In this document: positions 35,996 through 46,587 of the stretch, piece by piece | How the letters are laid out: the number at the start of each line of letters is the position of its first letter | Position numbering within the stretch: the stretch's first letter is position 1 | DNA from: Multivorans sp965232105 | Lineage (GTDB): Bacteria; Acidobacteriota; Thermoanaerobaculia; Multivoradales; Multivoraceae | Reading direction: 5' to 3' | NCBI GenBank assembly: GCA_965232105.1 | Contig: OZ246956.1 | Span: forward strand, 62,001 to 126,000 | Length of the DNA: 64,000 nucleotides | Position numbers and translations under genes: made by a program | The notes under the pieces: generated by a model | The model's input: only the letters and a program-made list of their open reading frames with translations | Databases searched by the model: none | Told to the model about the DNA's origin: nothing

Positions 35996-36541
35996 ATGGC
36001 GAAGCACATCCTGGCCGCACTGGTCGAGAACCGTCCGGGAGTCCTGGCGAGGGTCTCCAACCTGTTCCGCCGCCGCAGCTTCAACATCGACAGCCTGTCC
36101 GTCGGGCGCACCCAGCGCGAGAACCTGTCGCGCATGACGATCGTCATGGAATCGGACACTGCGGAAGCGGACCGGCTGGTCAAGAACCTCTACAAGCTCG
36201 TCGACGTGGTTCATGTCGACCACCTGCACAGCCAGCCCTCCGTGGCCCGCGACATGGCCTTGGTCAAGGTCAAGGCCTCGTCGGAGAACCGGCGCGAGGT
36301 GATCCAGCTCTGCGACATCTTCCGGGCCCGCATCATCGACGTTGCCGCGGAGTCCCTGGTGGTCGAGATCACCGGCGAGGAAGAGAAGCTCGGTCACTTC
36401 ACCGAACTCGTACGGCCGTTCGGCATCGTCGAAATGGTCCGCACGGGCGTCATCGCGATGGGCCGCGGCAGCCACACCCTGAAGGACGAGGGCTACAAAC
36501 CGAACCGTGGCCGTTCCTCCAGCCGGCGCAGCGTGCTCTGA
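35996..36541 (+). CDS. ilvN: Acetolactate synthase small (regulatory) subunit
   Basis: This 181-residue regulatory subunit starts with an ACT domain (HILAALVENRPGVLARVSNLFRRRSFNIDSLSVG). A second ACT-like domain follows (VKVKASSENRREVIQLCDIFRARIIDVA). It binds valine and confers feedback inhibition on IlvB. It begins 13 bp after ilvB and ends 81 bp before ilvC, the widest gap between any two genes of the operon. Confidence 0.94.
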   Translation: MAKHILAALVENRPGVLARVSNLFRRRSFNIDSLSVGRTQRENLSRMTIVMESDTAEADRLVKNLYKLVDVVHVDHLHSQPSVARDMALVKVKASSENRREVIQLCDIFRARIIDVAAESLVVEITGEEEKLGHFTELVRPFGIVEMVRTGVIAMGRGSHTLKDEGYKPNRGRSSSRRSVL

Positions 36542-36622
36542 CGGCGCCCCTGAACCCGACGACCCATCCACCGACCGCCTGACAACACCCTACTCACTTC
36601 ACCCGACGAGGACTCAACCCTG

Positions 36623-37624
36623 ATGGCAAAGCTCTACTACGACAACGACGCGGATCTCTCCCGGCTCGATGGCCGCACCGTCGCGGTCATCGGCTATGGC
36701 AGCCAGGGCCACGCCCATGCCCTGAACCTCCGCGACAGCGGAGTCGAGGTCGTCGTCGGCCTGAGAAACGGAAGCGGTAGCCGGGCGAAGGCCGAGGCCG
36801 ACGGTCTCGAGGTGGTGAGCAACGCGGAAGCCGCCGCCCGCAGTCAGATGGTCATGATCCTGGCCCCCGATACCGTCCAGGCGGAACTGTACGAACAGGA
36901 TGTCGCGCCGAACCTCGAAGCAGGCGACACCCTGATGTTCGCCCACGGTTTCAACGTCCGCTACGGCGAGATCGACGCGCCGGAGAACGTCAACGTGTCC
37001 CTCGTGGCGCCGAAGGCGCCCGGACACCGTGTGCGGGAAGTGTTCACGGAAGGCGCCGGAACGCCGGGCCTGGTGGCGGTCGAGAACGACGCGACGGGTG
37101 GCGCCCTGGCGGACGCCCTGGCCTACGCCAAGGGGATCGGCTGCACCCGCGCCGGCGTGATCGAAACGACGTTCGCCGAGGAGACGGAAACCGACCTCTT
37201 CGGCGAGCAGATCGTGCTCTGCGGCGGCGCCTCGGCGCTCGTCCGGGCCGGTTTCGAAAAGCTGGTGGCCGCCGGCTACCAGCCGGAGGTCGCTTACTTC
37301 GAGTGCCTGCACGAACTGAAGCTGATCGTCGACCTGATGTACGAAGGCGGACTCGGTTACATGTGGTACAGCGTCTCCGACACCGCGGAGCACGGCGGCT
37401 ACCACGCAGGCGATCAACTGATCACGAAGGACGTGCGAGCGGTGATGGACAAGGTGCTGAGCGACATCCAGGACGGGACCTACGCCCGCGACTGGATCGC
37501 CGAGAACCGGGACGGCCGTCCGCGGTTCGATCCCCGCCGGACGGCGGAGAGAACGCATCCGATCGAGGAAGTTGGCCGGGAACTGCGTCGGATGATGCCG
37601 TTCCTGGACGCCAAGGAGGTGTAG
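36623..37624 (+). CDS. ilvC: Ketol-acid reductoisomerase
   Basis: This 333-residue class I KARI isomerises and reduces acetohydroxy acids. The Rossmann motif is VIGYGSQGHAHALNLRDSG, and the loop LRNGSGSRAKA suggests NADPH preference. The Mg-binding all-alpha domain contains DLFGEQIVLCGG, ECLHELKLIVDLMYEGG and YSVSDTAEHG. It is followed by leuA after two bases. ilvD, for the next step, is not in this window. Confidence 0.95.
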   Translation: MAKLYYDNDADLSRLDGRTVAVIGYGSQGHAHALNLRDSGVEVVVGLRNGSGSRAKAEADGLEVVSNAEAAARSQMVMILAPDTVQAELYEQDVAPNLEAGDTLMFAHGFNVRYGEIDAPENVNVSLVAPKAPGHRVREVFTEGAGTPGLVAVENDATGGALADALAYAKGIGCTRAGVIETTFAEETETDLFGEQIVLCGGASALVRAGFEKLVAAGYQPEVAYFECLHELKLIVDLMYEGGLGYMWYSVSDTAEHGGYHAGDQLITKDVRAVMDKVLSDIQDGTYARDWIAENRDGRPRFDPRRTAERTHPIEEVGRELRRMMPFLDAKEV

Positions 37625-37626
37625 CG

Positions 37627-39251
<1,625 letters not shown>

Positions 39252-39255
<4 letters not shown>

Positions 39256-40679
39256 TGTCCCCTTCGACCCGGACGCTGTTCGAGAAGATCTGGCGGCGCC
39301 ACCTGGTCACCGCCGAGGAGCAGGGCCTGCCGGCGACGCTCTTCGTCGACCTGCACCTGGTCCACGAAGTCACATCGCCGCAGGCGTTCACCGCCCTGGC
39401 CGAGCGGGGATTGACCGTTCGGCGGCCCGACCTGACGCTGGCGACGATGGATCACTCGACGCCGACCGACCCGTCGATCGACACAGCCCGGCTCCGGGTG
39501 CTCGACCCAGAGGGATCGGCCCAGCTCGACCGATTGCAGGCGAACTGCGATCGCCACGGCATTCCGCTCTACGCAATGGGAGACGAGCGCCGCGGCATCG
39601 TCCATGTGATCGGGCCGGAGCTCGGCGCCACCCAGCCCGGAATGACCGTGGTCTGCGGCGACAGCCACACGAGCACCCACGGCGCGGTCGGCGCGCTCGC
39701 CTTCGGCATCGGCACCAGCGAAGTCGGCCACGTCCTCGCCACGCAGTGCCTGCTCCAGCACCGCCCGAACACCTACGAGGTTCGGGTCGACGGCCGCCTG
39801 CCGGAAGGCGTCGTCGCCAAGGACATCATCCTGGCGGTGATCGCGAAGCTCGGGATCGGCGGCGGCACGGGCCACGTCTTCGAGTACACCGGCGAAGCGA
39901 TCCGCGCGCTCGACATGGAAGGCCGGATGACGGTCTGCAACATGTCGATCGAGGGCGGCGCCCGCGCCGGTCTGATCGCACCCGACGACGTGACCTTCGA
40001 CTACCTGGAGGGTCGGCCGATGGCACCCTCCGGCGACGCCTGGGAAGCGGCGCTCGAGGACTGGCGGTCCCTGCCCACCGACGAGGACGCGACATACGAC
40101 CGCACGACGACGATCGACGGCTCGGCGCTCCAACCGATGGTCACGTACGGCACGAATCCGGGCATGGCGATCCCGATCGCGGGGGCGATTCCCGAGGACC
40201 ACACGATCGAACCGGAGAAGCGGGCTTCCTTCCTCAAGGCGCTCGACTACATGGCCCTCGAACCCGGCCAGCAGCTCCAGGGCAAGCCGGTCGACGTCGT
40301 CTTCGTCGGCAGTTGCACGAACTCCCGCTACAGCGACCTGTTGGCGGCGGCCAACGTCCTGCGCGGACGCAAGGTAGCCGACGGGCTGCGCGTACTCGTC
40401 GTCCCGGGCTCCGACGCCGTCAAGCGGCAGGCCGAGCGGGATGGCCTCGCCCAGGTCTTCGTCGACGCCGGAGCCGAGTGGCGCGAAGCCGGGTGTTCGA
40501 TGTGCCTGGCGATGAACGGCGACCAGCTCGCTCCCGGCCAATACGCGGTCAGCACCTCGAACCGAAACTTCGAGGGGCGTCAGGGCGCCGGCGGGCGCAC
40601 CTTCCTGGCCAGTCCGCTCACCGCCGCGGCGTCCGCCATTACCGGCCGCGTGACCGATGTGCGCGAGGTCCTGTCATGA
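39252..40679 (+). CDS. leuC: 3-isopropylmalate dehydratase large subunit
   Basis: This 475-residue aconitase-family subunit carries the 4Fe-4S cluster. Ligand cysteines are in VFVGSCTNSRYSDL and in EAGCSMCLAMNGD. Other blocks: VVCGDSHTSTHGAVGALAFGIGTSEVGHVLATQ and MSIEGGARAGLIAPDD. It starts ATGATG; ATG 39252 overlaps the leuA stop and ATG 39255 is equally possible. With LeuD it isomerises isopropylmalate and can also handle citramalate from CimA. Confidence 0.95.
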
Positions 40680-41299
40680 GCAAGCGCTTCGACCGTTACA
40701 CCGGCACGATGGCGCCGCTGCCGATCCAGAACGTCGACACGGACCAGATCATCCCGGCGTCCTATCTCAAGGTGACCGATCGTTCGGGACTGGCGTCGGG
40801 CCTGTTCTGCCGCTGGCGCTACCGGGGCGGCGATCCCGAGAGTGAGCCGATCGAGGACTTCGTTCTCAACCGGCCGCAGCACCAGGACGCCCGCATCCTG
40901 CTCGCCGGCGACAACTTCGGCTGCGGCAGCTCCCGCGAGCACGCGCCCTGGGCCCTGGTCGGCTACGGCTTTCGCGCCGTGATCAGCACCTCCTTCGCCG
41001 ACATCTTCCGCAGCAACGCGCTGAAGAACGGCCTGCTCGTCGTGCCGGTGACGGCGAATGTCTCCGCCGCCCTGTTCGACGCCGTCGCCGCCAACCCGGC
41101 GACCGAGGTCACGATCGACCTCGAAGCGCAGACGCTCAGCCTGCCGGGAGGCGGCCAGGCGCCGTTCGAGGTCGACCCCTTCGCCCGCCGCTGCCTGCTC
41201 GACGGCACGGATCAGCTCGGCTATCTGCTGAAACAGGCGGCGGCGATCGGAGCATTCGAGGCAGAGCACCCCTCCCGACTCGACACGCGGTCCGCCTGA
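40676..41299 (+). CDS. leuD: 3-isopropylmalate dehydratase small subunit
   Basis: This 207-residue swivel-domain partner of LeuC has NVDTDQIIPASYLK near the start, LLAGDNFGCGSSREHAPWAL in the middle and FADIFRSNALKNGLL after it. ATG 40676 overlaps the leuC stop (ATGA), implying coupled synthesis at a 1:1 ratio. Confidence 0.95.
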   Translation: MSKRFDRYTGTMAPLPIQNVDTDQIIPASYLKVTDRSGLASGLFCRWRYRGGDPESEPIEDFVLNRPQHQDARILLAGDNFGCGSSREHAPWALVGYGFRAVISTSFADIFRSNALKNGLLVVPVTANVSAALFDAVAANPATEVTIDLEAQTLSLPGGGQAPFEVDPFARRCLLDGTDQLGYLLKQAAAIGAFEAEHPSRLDTRSA

Positions 41300-41327
41300 G
41301 CCGCGCCGTCTCGACCCATACTGACCC

Positions 41328-42398
41328 ATGCAGGCGAACATCGTCCTTCTTCCCGGCGACGGGATCGGGCCCGAGGTCACGGCCGAGGCTGCCCGCGTTC
41401 TGAACGCCGTCGCCGATCTCGGCGGCCACGAGTTCCAACTCGAGTCGCACCCGATGGGCGGCAACGCGATCGACGACTTCCGTAACCCCCTGCCGCCGGG
41501 CACGCTCGCTGCCTGCAAGGCCGCCGACGCGGTGTTTCTGGGCGCCGTCGGCGGACCGAAATGGTCCGACCCGACCGCCGAACTCCGTCCCGAGCAAGGG
41601 CTGCTCGACCTGCGGGCCGAGCTTGGCCTGTTCGCCAACCTGCGCCCGGTGCCGGTCTTCGAGTCCCTCGCCCCGTTCGCGCCGCTCAAACCCGAGCTGC
41701 TGCGCGGCGTTGACCTCCTGTTCGTTCGCGAACTGACCGGCGGCATCTACTTCGGACCCCGTCAGGAGCAGGGCGACGGCGACGTGGCGCACGACACGCT
41801 CGTCTACTCCACCGCCGAAGTGGAGCGCGTCGCCCGGGTCGCGCTGCGGGCAGCGAGAGGCCGCCGCGGCAAGCTCGCGTCGATCGACAAGGCGAACGTG
41901 CTGGCCTCGATGCGGCTCTGGCGGCGTTCCGTGACCGAAGTCGCGACGGCCTACGCCGACGTCGAGGTGACCCACCATCTCGTCGACGCCTTCGCGATGC
42001 AGTTGATGCGCTCGCCCGCGGAGTACGACGTGATCCTCGCCGGCAACATGTTCGGCGACATCCTGAGCGATGAGGCGGCCATCCTCGCCGGCTCCCTCGG
42101 CATGCTGCCGTCGGCGTCCCTGGGTTCCGGCCGGCAGGGCCTGTACGAGCCGGTCCACGGTTCGGCGCCCGACATCGCGGGCCGCGGAATCGCGAACCCG
42201 ATCGGGGCCATCCTCAGCGCCGCAATGCTGCTCCGCTACAGCCTCGGGCTGGACGGGGAGGCGGCCCGAGTCGAAGCGGCGGTCGCCGCGGTCCTGGAAG
42301 ACGGCCGCCGCACCGCCGATCTGGTGCCCGAAGGGCGGGCAGCCGTATCCACGACGAAAATGGGCCAGGCGATCGCCGCCAGGGTCGGCGGCGCCTGA
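41328..42398 (+). CDS. leuB: 3-isopropylmalate dehydrogenase
   Basis: This 356-residue NAD-dependent oxidative decarboxylase is the last gene of the operon. It opens ANIVLLPGDGIGPEVTAEA and has the substrate loop DLRAELGLFANLRPV, the catalytic FVRELTGGIYFGPR, IDKANVLASMRLWR, and the metal and nucleotide site NMFGDILSDEAA...YEPVHGSAPDIAG. It converts isopropylmalate to 2-oxoisocaproate, and by analogy methylmalate to 2-oxobutanoate for isoleucine. The operon ends 94 bp before the converging Ig-like gene. Confidence 0.95.
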   Translation: MQANIVLLPGDGIGPEVTAEAARVLNAVADLGGHEFQLESHPMGGNAIDDFRNPLPPGTLAACKAADAVFLGAVGGPKWSDPTAELRPEQGLLDLRAELGLFANLRPVPVFESLAPFAPLKPELLRGVDLLFVRELTGGIYFGPRQEQGDGDVAHDTLVYSTAEVERVARVALRAARGRRGKLASIDKANVLASMRLWRRSVTEVATAYADVEVTHHLVDAFAMQLMRSPAEYDVILAGNMFGDILSDEAAILAGSLGMLPSASLGSGRQGLYEPVHGSAPDIAGRGIANPIGAILSAAMLLRYSLGLDGEAARVEAAVAAVLEDGRRTADLVPEGRAAVSTTKMGQAIAARVGGA

Positions 42399-42492
42399 AC
42401 CCGCTGGCGTTCCTGTGACGCTGCAGGCTCGCGCTCGGTACAAGCTTCGCCGACGGTCCGCCCGCCACAAACGGACTGGTCGCTGCCCGCGA

Positions 42493-44790
42493 TCAGAGGT
42501 CCGACGGAAGACTCAGAACCGGCCCGTCGGAACCGAAGCCGAGGTCGACCTCGAACTCCACCCGCCCTCCGGGTACAAGCACCCTCCCGGCGTCGCCGCT
42601 TGCGTTGAGCGCGCCCGCGCAGGCGTTCACGTAGAGCCCATAGTCGACGGCCACCGATTGGACAACCTCGTACCGACCGGCGGACAGTCCCGGCAGCTCG
42701 AACCGGTCGATCGCACTGCCAGTCGCCAGGTCCGCTCCCGCCCCCCCGGCAAGGCTGCTCCAAGCGATCAGGTCGCCCAGCGAAAGCACGCCTCCGTGCG
42801 GCGTCACGAGGACCGGCTCGGAGGAACGTCCGGCGCGGTCGCCGACCATGTTGCGCAGCACGACGGTGCCGACCGGTTCGTCGATCAGGTCGAGTCGCAG
42901 AACGGGCTCGCCCGGCGATGGCAGCGACACGCAGCCCGACCACAGCAGGTGAGGAGGAGCCTTGACGACCACCGAAGCCGGGCCGACGCCGCCGCGAGGA
43001 ACGAGGACCCTGGTTCGCCCCGAGCGGTCCGTCGCGCCGAAACCAGCGCCGACGGCCCCCGATCGGCTTCGCGCAGCCACCTCGACCGCCGCAGCCGGCA
43101 AGGGACTTCCCGCTCTCGTCAGGAGCAGGTCGAGTGGATCGCCGGGTTGGAGGCGCAGGCGCACTGTCCGAACGTCGTCTACTACCCAGTCCTCGAACGG
43201 CGACGAAGGAACCTCGGCCTTACCCTCGGTGAAGCCATCGAGCCAGGCCCACAGGCGATAACGGCCTTCCTCGAGCCCGTCGAATGCAAAACGGCCCTCC
43301 TGGTCGGACGCGACCGGTAGAGAGACGAACGCTTCCAGATCGTCGTCGTTCCCGCCCCCCTCGTCTGCTCTCTCGATTCTCACCGCGGCGCCAGGGAGCG
43401 CCTCAAGCGTCGAGCCATCGAAAACCACGCCACGTACCGTTCGGTCGCCCAGGTCGAATCGCAGGTTCAGAACCTCGTCGTCCACCCGCGCGCCGACCTT
43501 GAACATTCGACGGAGTCCGCCGGCCGTTTCCACGGCGGCGGCGACCACATCGGCTGTCGGCCTCGGCATCTGGCCGCCGAACTCGCCGTCTTCGTTGGTC
43601 ACGAATGGTACGCGGTCGCCAGTCCCGCGGCTGAGCGCCACCCGGGCCTGAACGCCGTTGCCATCGAGACGCACCTGACCGCGCACCTCGACGAAGTCCA
43701 GATCGATAGCAACCGTTTGGTTGCCCGCTACTTGCAGCTGCTCCGAATGAAGCACGTCGCCATCCGGAGTCTGCAGGTCCAGAAGGTACGAGCCCGTCGG
43801 CAGACCATGGAGGGTCGCCACGCCGCCCGGATCCGCCTCGGCGATCAGAGGCGCCGCACTCTGATCGAGCCTCAACACGGCGACTCGCCAGCGTCCCGCG
43901 CTGGCTGCCCGCGGCGAGATGAAGACCCGAACCTCGGCAAACTCGCTCAGGACGATTTCCGCAAGCCGCGTTTCGGCGTCCGGCGCCAGCCGGACGCCGT
44001 CGATCCGGGTCGGCGGCCGCCCCTCACTCTCGACGATCAGGGAGTAGTACTCCCCGTCAAGCCCCACGATCTGCGCGAAACCGTCTTCGCTCGTCACTGC
44101 CCTTGCCGGCACCGGCCCGTTTCCGCCTTCCGCAAGCGGCGGGTACGGCTCGGCCCTCACCGCGGCGCCGGCCACGGGCAGGCCCGAACTCCGTTCCACC
44201 GCATGAAGTGCCACGGAGGCTCCCCTGACAAGCCGCATCGGTTCGAGTCGCCTCGTGCCAGCCCCGGTGTCTTGGTCGAAGAGATAGCGAGGCGCCCAGC
44301 CCTCCACGGCTATCCGATAGTCCGTGCGGCCGGCCGGACCGCGCCAACGCAGGAGGTTCCCGTCCAGAGTGGCAGCTTCCAGGAAGTGGAGCGTTCCCGA
44401 CGCGACTTCGAGCCAGCCTTCGACCACTGGAGTTCCACTTCCGAGGCTCTCACCGGAAGGCAGAACAAGAGGCACAGAGAGGTCAGCCAACGGGTAGGCG
44501 GTCAGCCTGACAAGCCGAACGGGTGGCGCCTCGCCGTCAACGCTCGCAGCAGTCGAAGAATCCACTCGAACCCGAGGGCACCAGATAAGACGGCTCCGAC
44601 AGGAAACGTACTCCGAATCTTCCGCCGCGAAACGAACCGATGTTGCGCCCGCCTCTCCCAGCTCTCGAAGCACTCCGCCGTCCCCGTCCACGGAAACCAG
44701 GGTGAGCCTACCAGCCACTTCCGGGGGCAAGTGCCCCGACGTGACCGAGATGAGGATCTCCTCTGCCGGAAGGGTGCCCGCCAAAGCCAA
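42493..44790 (-). CDS. Secreted protein with carboxypeptidase-regulatory-like (Ig-like) domains
   Basis: This product of about 765 residues is built of repeated transthyretin/Cna-B-like beta sandwiches, for example VRLVRGASVALHAVERSSGLPVAGAAV, RTVRGVVFDGSTLEALPGAAV and GRFAFDGLEEGRYRLWAW. These occur in surface or periplasmic proteins. A signal peptide is evident upstream of the first usable start: the frame reads KRITIGSTILISVLALAGTLPA, but no ATG, GTG or TTG lies before TTG 44790, which cuts into it. Either the start codon is non-standard or a frameshift or mutation has removed it. Function unknown. Confidence 0.65.
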   Translation of the reverse strand: MALAGTLPAEEILISVTSGHLPPEVAGRLTLVSVDGDGGVLRELGEAGATSVRFAAEDSEYVSCRSRLIWCPRVRVDSSTAASVDGEAPPVRLVRLTAYPLADLSVPLVLPSGESLGSGTPVVEGWLEVASGTLHFLEAATLDGNLLRWRGPAGRTDYRIAVEGWAPRYLFDQDTGAGTRRLEPMRLVRGASVALHAVERSSGLPVAGAAVRAEPYPPLAEGGNGPVPARAVTSEDGFAQIVGLDGEYYSLIVESEGRPPTRIDGVRLAPDAETRLAEIVLSEFAEVRVFISPRAASAGRWRVAVLRLDQSAAPLIAEADPGGVATLHGLPTGSYLLDLQTPDGDVLHSEQLQVAGNQTVAIDLDFVEVRGQVRLDGNGVQARVALSRGTGDRVPFVTNEDGEFGGQMPRPTADVVAAAVETAGGLRRMFKVGARVDDEVLNLRFDLGDRTVRGVVFDGSTLEALPGAAVRIERADEGGGNDDDLEAFVSLPVASDQEGRFAFDGLEEGRYRLWAWLDGFTEGKAEVPSSPFEDWVVDDVRTVRLRLQPGDPLDLLLTRAGSPLPAAAVEVAARSRSGAVGAGFGATDRSGRTRVLVPRGGVGPASVVVKAPPHLLWSGCVSLPSPGEPVLRLDLIDEPVGTVVLRNMVGDRAGRSSEPVLVTPHGGVLSLGDLIAWSSLAGGAGADLATGSAIDRFELPGLSAGRYEVVQSVAVDYGLYVNACAGALNASGDAGRVLVPGGRVEFEVDLGFGSDGPVLSLPSDL

Positions 44791-44845
44791 GACTGAGATC
44801 AGGATCGTCGACCCGATCGTAATCCTCTTCGGATCGAGTCGCAGC

Positions 44846-45327
44846 TCAGGGGCCCTCCATCGGTACCGCCAAGTGACCTTCAGCAGAAGCGACTTGCCGA
44901 ATCCTGCTCCTGCTCTCCCAAGGCGCCTTGCAATCTACGAGGCTCGACTTCCCGTTCGATATCGAACAGGTTGCGATGGCGCTGGGCACCGGAATGCACG
45001 CGCCGGTCGGACGCAGCGCCAGATCTCCCTCGCGGTCGTCCATCGCCTCCGCAAGAGTCAGAATCGGTCGCGGTGTCCGAATCGGTCCCGGCGTCTGAGT
45101 CGACCCCGCCTCGATGGCCGCCTGACGCACAGCGGGAATAGCGCCGCACCCGCCGACCGGGGTGCAGTGCGGGCCAAAGAAGCGACAGGCGAGCCCCCCC
45201 CAGTGAGGGGTGCTGAGGCAGCCGAAACGAGAGCACCGCACGCAGCGTGCCTCAGCCGTGCTGCTTGTCGCGAACAACTCCACGCCCGCCACTCCAAGGA
45301 CAGCGACGAGAGGCTCAACCGCTTCAT
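44846..45327 (-). CDS. Possible small Cys-rich secreted protein, frame disturbed
   Basis: A strong ribosome site GGAGG stands 4 nt before ATG 45327, which opens MKRLSLSSLSL, a good signal-peptide start. That frame then loses sense. A neighbouring frame continues as VLGVAGVELFATSSTAEAR and RCVRCSRFGCLSTPHWGG, then FFGPHCTPVGGC, which looks like a real cysteine-rich mature protein and runs to a TGA at 44846. A one-base frameshift near 45295-45320 would join them. A third frame has DSDAGTDSDTATDSDS. I do not recognise the family. Confidence 0.35.
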
Positions 45328-45608
45328 CTTTCCTCCAAGGTCGTTGAATGCCGATAATAGCCGCTACGGGAGCATCGTCATGTCTTAGCCACTGACTAAC
45401 GCTGTCATGATCGCGGCCATCTGGGCGGGCGGTGCGCGACGTGTGACTCGAAACCAATGCGCAACGCTGCTGGGTGCATCCCTTGGCGAGAGTGCTCGAC
45501 AAGCTGCCAGGGCGGCTTCGGGCGAAAGCCAAGCGCGTTACACGAGATCATGTGCGCCGAGTGCCGCGAGGACGGCAACGCGGCCGCATACCGGCGCACA
45601 TGTACCCT

Positions 45609-46406
45609 TCAGAACAGCACTAGCAGCACGGCCCCCAACGCCAGCCGGTAGGCGACGAAGACCTGCAGGCTCCGGCGCCGGACCCAGCCGAGCAGGAAGC
45701 CGATTACCACGTAGCCGACGACCGCCGACAGCCCGACGACCAGAAGCATCGCCGGCAGTTGCGAAACCGGCAGCGCCCCGCTCAACAGATCGAGCGTGTT
45801 GGCGCCGACAACGAAGACACCGGCCGGGATCGCCATCAGGAAGGCAAAACGCGCCGACGATTCGCGGTCGAAGCCCAGCAGCCGGCCCGCGGTGATCGTG
45901 ACGCCGGCGCGCGACGCGCCCGGAACGAGCGCGGTGGCCTGCGCCACGCCGAACAGCAGCGCGTGCCGCCAGGTGATCCCGTCGACCCTGCGTTCCTGCT
46001 TTCCCCAACGGTCGGCAACCCCGAGCAGCAAACCGAAACCGATCGTCGCCCAGGCGATCACGCCCGGGGTGCGGGCGTCGCCCGCGACCCAGCCCTCGGC
46101 AAGGATGCCGATGACCAGCACCGGCACGGACGCGAGCGCCAGAAGCGGGATCATCCGCCGGTCCGCCGGGACACTGCCAGGGTCGCCGCCGGCGCGAAGG
46201 GCCCGGACGAAGCGCGCGAGGTCCTTGCGGAAGTAGGCGATGACGGCGAGCAACGTGCCCGTGTTGGCGGCCACGTCGACCGGCAAACCCTGGTCCGGCC
46301 AACCGAACAGCCGCGGCAGCAGGATCGTGTGCGCCGTCGAACTGATCGGCAGGTACTCGGTCAGCCCCTGCACCAGAGCCACGAGGATCAGTTGCAGCGG
46401 CTGCAC
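45609..46406 (-). CDS. uppP: Undecaprenyl-diphosphatase UppP/BacA
   Basis: This 265-residue membrane phosphatase recycles undecaprenyl pyrophosphate, the lipid carrier for cell wall synthesis, and gives bacitracin tolerance. Signature blocks are LVQGLTEYLPISSTAHTILL near the N-terminus and ATALVPGASRAGVTITAGRLLG in the middle. Seven to eight hydrophobic segments are visible. GTG 46406 is chosen because it opens right at VQPLQLILVALVQGLTE. A TATCCT box ends 6 nt before it, so the mRNA may be leaderless. Confidence 0.92.
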   Translation of the reverse strand: MQPLQLILVALVQGLTEYLPISSTAHTILLPRLFGWPDQGLPVDVAANTGTLLAVIAYFRKDLARFVRALRAGGDPGSVPADRRMIPLLALASVPVLVIGILAEGWVAGDARTPGVIAWATIGFGLLLGVADRWGKQERRVDGITWRHALLFGVAQATALVPGASRAGVTITAGRLLGFDRESSARFAFLMAIPAGVFVVGANTLDLLSGALPVSQLPAMLLVVGLSAVVGYVVIGFLLGWVRRRSLQVFVAYRLALGAVLLVLF

Positions 46407-46412
46407 GAAGTG

Positions 46413-46418
46413 AGGATA
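46413..46418 (-). promoter_or_regulatory. -10 box of uppP
   Basis: On the minus strand TATCCT ends 6 nt before the GTG at 46406. No clear -35 hexamer is seen. The spacing matches other leaderless candidates in the window. Confidence 0.4.
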
Positions 46419-46468
46419 GCGAAGGGCCCGGACGTCCGTGCCCGATGCGTCGGATGCCGGCCAGGACC

Positions 46469-46530
46469 CGGTTGGCGCGAATCCGCGCCAACCGCGAACC
46501 AGTCCGTGCACCCGTCATCGGGTGCACGGA
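46469..46530. repeat. Two strong hairpins between divergent uppP and fkp
   Basis: Stem 1 is 11 bp around GGTTGGCGCG-AATC-CGCGCCAACC (46469-46494). Stem 2 is a perfect 12 bp TCCGTGCACCCG-TCAT-CGGGTGCACGGA (46503-46530). Both lie upstream of two divergently transcribed genes, where terminators are not expected. Confidence 0.6.
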
Positions 46531-46540
46531 TGGCGGCCCG

Positions 46541-46567
46541 GCGCACCCAGTAGAGCCGGGGCACCCA
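46541..46567 (-). repeat. Palindromic repeat element, inverse partial copies
   Basis: Read on the minus strand this holds two adjacent heads of the dispersed element, TACTGGGTGCCCCGGC and TACTGGGTGCGCCGG. The hairpin tails are not obvious. It lies just upstream of the fkp -10 box. Confidence 0.5.
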
Positions 46568-46574
46568 GTACGGA

Positions 46575-46580
46575 TACGAT
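46575..46580 (+). promoter_or_regulatory. -10 box of the FKBP gene
   Basis: TACGAT ends 7 nt before ATG 46588, again consistent with leaderless transcription. If so, ATG 46588 and not ATG 46579 is the start. Confidence 0.45.
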
Positions 46581-46587
46581 GCGCGCC

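Noticed and set aside
45057..45104. Short direct repeats GAATCGGTC
   Set aside because: They encode an Asp/Ser/Thr-rich or Pro/Ile-rich stretch within an uncertain coding region and are explained by low-complexity protein sequence.
45405..45599. Minus-strand 64-codon frame between uppP and the Cys-rich region
   Set aside because: No ribosome site, signal or recognisable motif; likely chance.
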